Assembly: GCA_037441725.1 (NCBI GenBank)
Contig: JBBIRT010000014.1
Location: forward strand, 1 to 35,125
Direction: 5' to 3'
From: JBBIRT01 sp037441725
Lineage (GTDB): Bacteria; Desulfobacterota; BSN033; UBA1163
Length of the DNA: 35,125 nucleotides
The position numbers were made by a program, and so were the translations under genes. Each line of letters opens with the position of its first letter. The stretch's first letter is position 1. The notes below the pieces were generated by a model, which worked only from the letters and a program-made list of their open reading frames with translations, was not told the DNA's origin and made no database searches. This document shows positions 24,299 through 31,107 of this stretch, piece by piece.

Positions 24299-26526
24299 CA
24301 AACTCCCTTCTCATCCATTTCAAAAATCCCATGGATGTCTAAGATAAGACCTACATGACCATCTCCCATGATGGTGGCTCCCGCCACTCCTTTGACCTCC
24401 TTCAATCTTTCTCCCAGATTTTTGATGACCACCTCTTGTTTTCCAATAAGATCATCCACCATGAGACATTTCTGGACTCCCTCATTTTCCACTACAATGA
24501 TGAGGGCCTCCCAGGGCTCCTCCTTTTGAGGAACCACGTTTAGAAGACGGTAAAGCCTGATCAACGGTAAAAGACGATCCCTCACTTTGACCAGGCTCCT
24601 TCTCTTCTGAATGGTGGTAATCTCCTCAACCCTAGGCCTCAAAGTCTCTTTGATGAACAGGGCAGGAATGATATACTGTTCCATACCGATGCGGACAATA
24701 ATTCCATCCATGATGGCCAGGGTCAAAGGAACCCGGATGGTAAAACGGCAACCTTTCCCCGGGTTAGAAAAGATTTCTACCTTCCCCCTTAATTTCTCAA
24801 TGGCCTTTTTCACCACATCCATGCCAACCCCTCGTCCAGAAACATCGGTGACCTGGTCGGCGGTTGAAAAACCTGACTCAAATATAAGATTATCGATTTG
24901 ATAATCATTCAATGGAGCTCCCTGGGTGAGGATCCCCTTTTCCATTGCTTTTTTAAGAATCTTTTCTCGATTCAATCCCTGACCATCATCCTCAAGCTCA
25001 ATGATGACATTTCCCCCCTTCTGATAGGCACGCAAAAATATCTTCCCCGTCTCTTCTTTGCCCGCCAAGGATCTCTGAACAGGGGTTTCAATCCCATGAT
25101 CCATCGCATTTCGAATCATATGAACCAAAGGATCATAGAGGCTTTCGACCATATGGCGATCAATCTCTGTCTCCTCCCCTGACATCACCAGTTCAACCTG
25201 CTTGCCTGATTTTCTGGCCAGATCCCGAACCAAACGAGTCATCTTCTGGAAGGTTTGTCGAATTGGAACCATTCGAAGGGACATGGAAATCCTTTGGAGT
25301 TCAGTGGTAATGCGTTTCAATTGAGAAAAATCATGGATTAGTTTCTGATCTCTGAGAGAGATAAAAGCTGAATTCTGTTCAACCAGAGATTGGGCGATCA
25401 CCAGCTCTCCGACCAGATCGACCAAGTTGTCCAATTTCTTGGAATCCACCTTAAGGGTAGAGTCGCTCAATGGATTCAGGATCGGCCTTTGTTCCCTTAG
25501 GGCATCCACAATCTCTCTGGGTTTGACCTTTCTCTCCTTAATAAGAATTTCACCTAATTTTAGATCAGGTTTATTCTCCTTCTGCTCTTTTAGGGCCTTA
25601 GAGACCTCTTCTTCAGAGAGGACTCCTTTTGAAATTAAGAGTTCACCCAAGGGGGTCTCCTGGTGTTCATCAAATGAACCATCATCCAATTTTTCCTCAG
25701 GGACCTCTCCTTTTAAGAGATTGGCAATCTTATCTAAATAGGGTCCTAAAGGATAGTCTGAGGAAAAAGTTTGTCCTGAATCGATGTTTGCCATTAGATC
25801 GGTAATCATCCTTTTTAATAGATCCACTGCCTCAAGAATAAAATCGATCACATTGTGGTTGATTCTGAGTTTATCATTGCGAGCATGATCCAACAGGGAT
25901 TCCACGGCATGAGAAAATTGATGGATGGTTTGAAGATTGAGAAACCCTGAGACCCCTTTAATCGTATGAAAAGGCCTGAAGATGGCATTGATCCACTCTT
26001 TATCTCCAGGGGATTGCTCAAGGTTGATAATATTCAATTCGATGGACTCGAGGTGTTCTAAGGCCTCCATGGCAAAGTCTTTGAGTAATCCAACATCCTG
26101 GCTCAAATCAGGGGGTTCCTCCACCGATGTCCTTCCAGTGACGCTTGAAACCCCTTCTATTGGAGAAGGAAGTTCGATATCAAGAATCGATCTTGCCTCC
26201 CTCCAAAAAATTTCCTCTTCAGGATGGCTTTGACCCCTATGGGAATGGGTCATCTTGGTTTGAATGATCTTTAATCCCATCCCAATTGCCTGAAAACCTT
26301 TTTGGGGTTCTTTGATCTCATTGAGAATGATCTTTCTTACGATCTCCTTAATGGCCAGGAGGAAAGATCCAATCGGTTCTAACTCCTTTCCCAGGTTCAT
26401 CTTCTCAATCTCTTCGAGCTGATTGAGAAAATTACCTAAACCCATAAGATCATCAGGTTCGATCAAAACGATCTGAATGGCCAATTGATCAATGGCTTCA
26501 GAGAGTGTCTTTATCTTTTGGGTCAC
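24298..26526 (-). CDS. cheA: CheA, chemotaxis histidine kinase with extra internal repeats
   Basis: CheA autophosphorylates in response to receptor state and phosphorylates CheY and CheB. The 742-residue protein has an unusual helical N-terminal region (about 1-95), then the HPt domain (about 145-250) with H187 in FHTIKG. Two copies of an LGE-(L/I)-L-I motif module (293-315 and 324-346) follow in place of a recognisable CheY-binding P2 domain. Next come the dimerisation domain (about 355-420), the ATPase domain (N-box MIRNAMDHGIE, GRGVGMDVV) and a CheW-like domain (about 605-738). The start is GTG with a strong GGGGGG-type Shine-Dalgarno. It has its own sigma-28-like promoter and is separated from cheW by about 14 kb. 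Confidence 0.95.
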   Translation of the reverse strand: MTQKIKTLSEAIDQLAIQIVLIEPDDLMGLGNFLNQLEEIEKMNLGKELEPIGSFLLAIKEIVRKIILNEIKEPQKGFQAIGMGLKIIQTKMTHSHRGQSHPEEEIFWREARSILDIELPSPIEGVSSVTGRTSVEEPPDLSQDVGLLKDFAMEALEHLESIELNIINLEQSPGDKEWINAIFRPFHTIKGVSGFLNLQTIHQFSHAVESLLDHARNDKLRINHNVIDFILEAVDLLKRMITDLMANIDSGQTFSSDYPLGPYLDKIANLLKGEVPEEKLDDGSFDEHQETPLGELLISKGVLSEEEVSKALKEQKENKPDLKLGEILIKERKVKPREIVDALREQRPILNPLSDSTLKVDSKKLDNLVDLVGELVIAQSLVEQNSAFISLRDQKLIHDFSQLKRITTELQRISMSLRMVPIRQTFQKMTRLVRDLARKSGKQVELVMSGEETEIDRHMVESLYDPLVHMIRNAMDHGIETPVQRSLAGKEETGKIFLRAYQKGGNVIIELEDDGQGLNREKILKKAMEKGILTQGAPLNDYQIDNLIFESGFSTADQVTDVSGRGVGMDVVKKAIEKLRGKVEIFSNPGKGCRFTIRVPLTLAIMDGIIVRIGMEQYIIPALFIKETLRPRVEEITTIQKRRSLVKVRDRLLPLIRLYRLLNVVPQKEEPWEALIIVVENEGVQKCLMVDDLIGKQEVVIKNLGERLKEVKGVAGATIMGDGHVGLILDIHGIFEMDEKGV

Positions 26527-26608
26527 AATTTCCCCCCTCTATTTCTTTTTAAAAGTGTGAAAAAATAGAGTTTAATCGTGAACACTTTTTTATCCTCTCA
26601 TAGGACAT

Positions 26609-26635
26609 TTATCGGAAAAATTCTGTTTTTCTTAA
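26609..26635 (-). promoter_or_regulatory. Sigma-28-like promoter of cheA-glgP
   Basis: Minus strand: TTTAAG, then TCCGATAA (26609-26616), seven of eight matches to GCCGATAA. TTAA to -10 is 15 bases. It lies about 85 bases before the cheA GTG and is back to back with the motAB promoter, whose -35 element is about 43 bases away. Confidence 0.65.
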
Positions 26636-26677
26636 ATGGTTCTCAAAGAATTTCACCCTTCCATCTTTTTTTTCACT

Positions 26678-26704
26678 TAAGTTCTGTTGTAGATAAGCCG
26701 ATGA
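26678..26704 (+). promoter_or_regulatory. Sigma-28-like promoter of flbD-motA-motB
   Basis: Plus strand: CTTAAG with TAAG at 26678-26681, 15 bases, then GCCGATGA (26697-26704), seven of eight matches. The -35 core and spacing are the same as in front of flagellin. The flbD ATG is 34 bases downstream. Confidence 0.65.
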
Positions 26705-26737
26705 AATGTTTAAGTCAGAAGAAGGATACCCATTTCG

Positions 26738-26938
26738 ATGATCACTGTTACTCGATTGAATCATACCCCTATTGTGATCAATCCTGATCTTATTGTCTTT
26801 ATTGAAGAAACTCCTGATACCATCATCACCCTCAGCAATGGTGAAAAGATTGTCGTTCAAGAGTCAGTCGGCGAGGTCATCAAACGGGTTATCCAATTTC
26901 GGAGATCGATCTTCAATCCTTCAATCCCAATTGAGTAA
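26738..26938 (+). CDS. flbD: FlbD-family flagellar protein (short form)
   Basis: A 66-residue protein of the small FlbD family commonly encoded directly before motA: MITVTRLNHTPIVINPDLIVFIEETPDT, then ITLSNGEKIVVQES and VIKRVIQFRR. It should not be confused with the sigma-54 activator of the same name in Caulobacter. The role is poorly known; genetic context links it to the stator. AAGGA lies 11 bases before the ATG, a rather long spacing. A same-size reading frame on the other strand lacks any family signature. Confidence 0.9.
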   Translation: MITVTRLNHTPIVINPDLIVFIEETPDTIITLSNGEKIVVQESVGEVIKRVIQFRRSIFNPSIPIE

Positions 26939-26943
26939 TTCAA

Positions 26944-27723
26944 ATGGATAAAGCCACTCTGATTGGTTTGGTCTTAGGTATTGGAGCTGTATTAGGTGGA
27001 CAAGTTCTTGAAGGAGGACATATTGGATCGATCATGCAGATTACGGCTGCCATTATTGTCCTGGGAGGAACCTTTGGCGCAGTCTTCATCAGTTATCCCT
27101 TTCAGGATGTGGTGGGAGGATTTAAGGGAATAAAAAAGATTCTAAAGGAACCTGCCCAAGACCCCTACCAGATCATCACCCAGATTACCAACTATGCGAA
27201 TAAGGCCAGAAAAGAAGGGATTCTATCCCTGGAGAAAGAGATCAAGAATATTGAGGATACCTTTTTAAAGAAGGCCCTCACCATGGCAGTAGATGGGGTG
27301 GAACCCCATGCCATCCGAGAGGCGATGGGAACCGAATTGGACTATTTAGATGAACACGGTAAAACCAGTTCCAAAATATTTAAATCTGCAGGGGGATATG
27401 CCCCTACCATTGGAATCTTAGGGGCGGTCTTAGGGCTTATCCACGTGATGGAGAATTTAAACGATCCCTCCAAACTGGGGGCTGGGATCGCAACAGCTTT
27501 TGTCGCTACAGTCTATGGAGTCGGATCTGCCAATCTATTATTTCTGCCCATCGCCAGTAAACTTGAAATCAGACACCGACACGAAATGATCATTCGGGAG
27601 ATGGTTCTTGAAGGAATTGTTGCCGTTTCAACTGGAGAAAATCCAAGGTTGATTGAAGAAAAATTGACCTCATTTCTCTCAGAGAAACAGAGGTCGCTCC
27701 GTCAAGCCGAAAAAACAAAATGA
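26944..27723 (+). CDS. motA: MotA, flagellar stator proton channel subunit
   Basis: A 259-residue four-helix membrane protein. N-terminal hairpin LIGLVLGIGAVLGG and AAIIVLGGTFGAVFISYP; the cytoplasmic loop has R89 and E97 in ARKEGILSLEKE, the charged residues that contact FliG. Third and fourth membrane segments carry the conserved prolines P154 (GGYAPTIGILGAVLGLIHVM) and P202 (GSANLLFLPIASK). It begins five bases after flbD without a strong Shine-Dalgarno, so coupling to flbD is likely, and it ends overlapping or adjoining motB. Confidence 0.96.
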   Translation: MDKATLIGLVLGIGAVLGGQVLEGGHIGSIMQITAAIIVLGGTFGAVFISYPFQDVVGGFKGIKKILKEPAQDPYQIITQITNYANKARKEGILSLEKEIKNIEDTFLKKALTMAVDGVEPHAIREAMGTELDYLDEHGKTSSKIFKSAGGYAPTIGILGAVLGLIHVMENLNDPSKLGAGIATAFVATVYGVGSANLLFLPIASKLEIRHRHEMIIREMVLEGIVAVSTGENPRLIEEKLTSFLSEKQRSLRQAEKTK

Positions 27724-27731
27724 GGAAAACC

Positions 27732-28553
27732 ATGGCGAGAAAGAAGAAGAAACATGAAGAGGAACATGAGAACATGGAGCGGTGGTTGGTCTCCTATGCA
27801 GACTTCATCACCCTACTCTTTGCCTTCTTTGTCACCATGTATTCAGTCTCACGAGTGGATGGGAAAAAGCTTGGTTCAGCGGTTGAATCCCTTCAGAGGG
27901 CCCTGGGTTCGGTGATTGCTATTCAGATGAGCCAGAAAGAGGCAGGAGCCTTTCCCCTTTCGAATACCTCCCTATCCATCAGCATCACCCCCATCCAGGA
28001 AACCAAGGGAAAGGGACACCTTTCTGCAGGAGAACGTGAGGCCTTCGAAAAAATGGCCAAAGAGATTCAAAAAGGAGTGGAATCCCTTTCAGGAAGTGGA
28101 GATCGAACCAGTCAAAACCCTTTAGGACAGATCAAATTTATTATTGAAAAGAGAGGGTTGGTCATTCGGATCTCAGAACATGTCTTCTTCAACTCGGGTG
28201 AAGCCACCATTCGTCCTGAGATGATTCCCATCTTAAATATCCTGGCTCACGCTCTGGAAAAGATTCCAAATCATATTCGTATTGAGGGGCATACCGATAA
28301 TGTCCCAATTCATACCCTCAGGTTTCCTTCCAATTGGGAACTCTCTACCGCACGGGCAACGACCATCATCCGATATCTCATTGACCATTTTCATTACAGC
28401 CCTGAACGTTTATCCGCTACCGGCTATGCGGAGTATTATCCTGTTGAGTCAAATCATACCCCTGAGGGGAGGCTTCAGAATCGGAGGGTCGATTTCGTGA
28501 TCTTGAGCCATAAGGAGATGGAATCAGAACCTCAAAAAGAAAATATCGATTGA
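27732..28553 (+). CDS. motB: MotB, flagellar stator peptidoglycan-anchored subunit
   Basis: A 273-residue protein from the preferred ATG, which has GAGGA five bases upstream; an ATG at 27720 overlapping the motA stop would add four residues. A Lys-rich N-terminus leads to the single membrane helix WLVSYADFITLLFAFFVTMY with the proton-binding Asp (residue 24). After a plug/linker region comes the OmpA-like peptidoglycan-binding domain (about 135-265) with IEGHTDNVP, WELSTARA and LQNRRVDFVI. It functions with MotA. It runs towards the convergent histidine kinase gene with 14 bases between stops and no visible terminator. Confidence 0.96.
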   Translation: MARKKKKHEEEHENMERWLVSYADFITLLFAFFVTMYSVSRVDGKKLGSAVESLQRALGSVIAIQMSQKEAGAFPLSNTSLSISITPIQETKGKGHLSAGEREAFEKMAKEIQKGVESLSGSGDRTSQNPLGQIKFIIEKRGLVIRISEHVFFNSGEATIRPEMIPILNILAHALEKIPNHIRIEGHTDNVPIHTLRFPSNWELSTARATTIIRYLIDHFHYSPERLSATGYAEYYPVESNHTPEGRLQNRRVDFVILSHKEMESEPQKENID

Positions 28554-28567
28554 GGCTGACAAGAGCA

Positions 28568-29350
28568 TCACCCTGAGAGGGTCTCACGGATAGGAAAAAT
28601 TATTGTAAAATGGGTCTCCCCTGGTCGCGAGGTATAATGGAAGGAGGCTCCATAGGGAGATAAAAGTTTTTGTGAGAGAAATAGTCCCAGACCGAAATGA
28701 TTCTCTCCTTTCGTTGTAAAAAAGGGGCGAAATAAATGGGGTCTGGCTTCTTCAGGAATTCCGCACCCCGTATCCCTGATGCTTAAGCGGAGTTGATGAT
28801 CGTCTGCCTGGGTCACCAATGTGAGCTCTTTCTGAGCCGACTCCTCCATGGCCTCAATTGAATTATGGATCAGGCACAAAAGCCCCTCGCTGAGATGGGA
28901 ATAGATCCCTTTCAGAGGAGGCAATCGAGGATGAAAGGATTTTTCCACTTTGATATGGTGTTTGAAAAAAAGATGGTGCTGCAAAAGGGAGAGCTCCTCC
29001 TCCAAGAGTTCATTCAGATAGATATCCTGAGGGATGGGGTGGTCTCTTTGATCCCCTTTTTTACTCAAGATCTCAATCATCCCCTTCATTCGATCAATGT
29101 GTCTCAAGCATTGCTCCAATTTGGTGAGGAGGGGTGAACCCTTCTCCTCCTTCCCATTGGCCAGCATTCCTTGGATCAATTCCATCTGCATCGATAGGAT
29201 CTGGACCGATCCATTAAAATTATGGATAATCCCTTTGACCAAGGCTCCTAAAGTGGAAAGTTGGTAATGGTAGAGAAAGGCGTCAAGAAATTTTTCGGTC
29301 TGTTCATGGATTGAATGCATTGAAGCAGAAGCCTTGTTCTTTCCCATCAT
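28568..29350 (-). CDS. Soluble sensor histidine kinase without a sensor domain
   Basis: A 260-residue protein with a HisKA-like helix carrying the phospho-His in GIIHNFNGSVQILSMQME and an HATPase domain (IHNSIEAMEES, RDTGCGIPEE, GLGLFLSQKLL). No membrane segment or recognisable input domain is present; only a short helical N-terminus precedes the kinase. GTG at 29365 is the longest start, but GGAGG lies eight bases before ATG at 29350. The gene follows the receiver-SHOCT gene by about 120 bases, with a run of nine T after that gene's stop. The two probably form a two-component pair. Confidence 0.85.
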   Translation of the reverse strand: MMGKNKASASMHSIHEQTEKFLDAFLYHYQLSTLGALVKGIIHNFNGSVQILSMQMELIQGMLANGKEEKGSPLLTKLEQCLRHIDRMKGMIEILSKKGDQRDHPIPQDIYLNELLEEELSLLQHHLFFKHHIKVEKSFHPRLPPLKGIYSHLSEGLLCLIHNSIEAMEESAQKELTLVTQADDHQLRLSIRDTGCGIPEEARPHLFRPFFTTKGENHFGLGLFLSQKLLSPYGASFHYTSRPGETHFTIIFPIRETLSG

Positions 29351-29472
29351 CCGTGATTCCTCCACTTCCAGCGGATTCTCAATAGGATCATTGAAAGCAG
29401 AAACTTCTCCCTTTGAATCAGGAGATATATATCATAAGAGAGATTTTTCATGCAACGAAAAAAAAATTCATC

Positions 29473-30186
29473 CTATTGTCCATGGATCTTCTGGAGCAGA
29501 ACCTTTTTGAGTAGGATAAATTCATCCTGATCAATGAATCCCTCTTTCTTGAACTGGATCAACTTCTCGAGGTGATCGATCTTAAGGCCTGGCGCTCCTT
29601 TCCTCTTGGGATCTTCATCGGGAAGGCCTGGATTGATCTGATTGAGGATGAGTTGCATCTCGGAATTCCTTTGCTCATCCGAAATCATCACACAGAAATC
29701 TAAGATATTGGAGAGATGACCATCCAAGATCTCCTTCAGTCGATTCAACTCATCCACTGTCGCTTTGAGCTGTTTCAATAGATGAAGATTCTCTTTCATC
29801 AATGAAACCCTCTCACAAGCATTTTTGATCACCACTTCCAACTCTTCCAATCTAAAGGGTTTGCGGATATAATCATAGGCCCCCCCACGGATGGCCTGGA
29901 TAGCCGTATCGAGAGAGGCATAGCCTGTGATAATGATGACAATGCTCTCTGGATGGACCTTCTTCACCTCGTTGAGGGTCTGAATCCCATCCATCCCAGG
30001 CATCATTAGATCTGTGAGCAAAATGTCGAAGGAATCTTGTTGAATGGCCTCTAAGACCTCCTGGCCATTCTTGAAGAGGCGAATCATTCGATCCTGTTTG
30101 ATCAGGGCATCTCCAAGGATCACCCGGAACTCATCATCATCCTCTGCAATCCATATCCGGATTTGATCATCCCTCTCCTCTCTCAT
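29473..30186 (-). CDS. Response regulator, receiver plus C-terminal SHOCT-like module
   Basis: A 237-residue protein. The receiver domain (about 8-130) has the acidic cluster AEDDDEF, acceptor D59 in LLTDLMMPGMDG, ITGYAS and IRKPF. A coiled-coil stretch (about 135-175) follows, then a short C-terminal SHOCT-like segment (about 200-235: LEKLIQFKKEGFIDQDEFILLKK). There is no DNA-binding or enzyme domain, so output is probably through protein contact. It begins 16 bases after the fliT-like gene and so belongs to the fliD-fliS operon, which suggests a role in filament assembly or late flagellar control (inference). Confidence 0.85.
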   Translation of the reverse strand: MREERDDQIRIWIAEDDDEFRVILGDALIKQDRMIRLFKNGQEVLEAIQQDSFDILLTDLMMPGMDGIQTLNEVKKVHPESIVIIITGYASLDTAIQAIRGGAYDYIRKPFRLEELEVVIKNACERVSLMKENLHLLKQLKATVDELNRLKEILDGHLSNILDFCVMISDEQRNSEMQLILNQINPGLPDEDPKRKGAPGLKIDHLEKLIQFKKEGFIDQDEFILLKKVLLQKIHGQ

Positions 30187-30202
30187 GAAAATGGTTTCTC
30201 CC

Positions 30203-30613
30203 TCACCCCCTTAGGTCTAAGAACCTCGGTTGAAGAATGGATCTTCTTATGTAACCATGAATCGTCCTTAGACCATTCCGGACTTCATAAAGTTCCTCTT
30301 TGACCTTTTTCTGTAACCCGCTGATCTGATGGAAACATTGTTCGTCCAATCTCTTGATATCCTTCAGAATGCCTTGGATCTCTTGGAGGGTTTGAATTTC
30401 TCTTCTCTGTCGCCCCAATTCCCATCCCTTCTCTCGAATTTGACCATCGATCTGATGAATCGCCTGGATCAATTCCTGACGACGATGGATTAATTGAACC
30501 ACGGCCTCCCATTCCTCAAGATCACATCGGCCCTTCAAGGACTCCGTCACCTCAAGAAATTCTTTTAGAACAATCAGTTTCTCTTCTAAAGGATTAGAGA
30601 TTTCCTTTTTCAT
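30203..30613 (-). CDS. FliT/FlgN-like flagellar export chaperone candidate
   Basis: A 136-residue, strongly helical, charged protein with heptad-like repeats, directly after fliS. Position after fliD-fliS and an all-helical fold of this size are typical of FliT (chaperone for the FliD cap) or a FlgN-like chaperone. Sequence signatures in these families are weak, so the assignment rests mainly on context. The gap to fliS is eight bases and no strong Shine-Dalgarno is seen, so coupling is likely. Confidence 0.6.
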   Translation of the reverse strand: MKKEISNPLEEKLIVLKEFLEVTESLKGRCDLEEWEAVVQLIHRRQELIQAIHQIDGQIREKGWELGRQRREIQTLQEIQGILKDIKRLDEQCFHQISGLQKKVKEELYEVRNGLRTIHGYIRRSILQPRFLDLRG

Positions 30614-30621
30614 CTGATTCT

Positions 30622-31071
30622 TTAAGGAGAGATCAGGACCTCCTTTTTCGAAATCATAGGGGGAGAATCTTCGGTGTGGTACTTCTCCTCACCCCTTCTT
30701 TGAAGGGTATAGAAGGCATTCTCCCAGGCTGACTTCAGGATATCCATCATGACCATCACCTGATCAAAGCCTTTGATATTTCTCTTCACATCTGAATTTA
30801 AGAGATGACGGATCATGAAACTGTAAAGGGTCTCCAGATGCCTTGCAATTTCTCCCCCCCTCTCAAGATCGAGGGATTCCCTTAATTCTGCAAGTATATC
30901 TAAAGCCTTTTGAAGGGCCCTCCCCTTTGCCTCATATTCTTTGGAGAGATACCTTTCTTGGGCCACCTTTAAATTCCTAATCGCCTCTTCATAGCAAAGG
31001 AGCACCAATCGTTTTGGATCTGCTGTTAGGATATCTGTCTGTTGGTATGCCCGAACCTCTACTCCATACAT
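30622..31071 (-). CDS. fliS: FliS, flagellin export chaperone
   Basis: FliS binds the flagellin C-terminus in the cytoplasm and prevents early polymerisation. The 149-residue protein shows family marks: YQQTDILTADPKRLVLLCYEEAI near the start, KALDILAELRESLD and LYSFMIRHLL in the four-helix bundle. A longer polar C-terminal tail than usual follows (about 125-149). GGGAGG precedes the ATG. It lies 36 bases after fliD. Confidence 0.92.
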   Translation of the reverse strand: MYGVEVRAYQQTDILTADPKRLVLLCYEEAIRNLKVAQERYLSKEYEAKGRALQKALDILAELRESLDLERGGEIARHLETLYSFMIRHLLNSDVKRNIKGFDQVMVMMDILKSAWENAFYTLQRRGEEKYHTEDSPPMISKKEVLISP

Positions 31072-31107
31072 GGGTAAAACCTCCCTTTATTCTCAGGCCA
31101 TCTTGAT

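Noticed and set aside
26609..26860. A minus-strand reading frame of 83 codons opposite flbD
   Set aside because: It overlaps flbD and both promoter elements and shows no family signature; flbD is clearly the real gene.
29440..29475. Intrinsic terminator after the receiver-SHOCT gene
   Set aside because: There is a run of nine T on the minus strand but no adequate stem before it.
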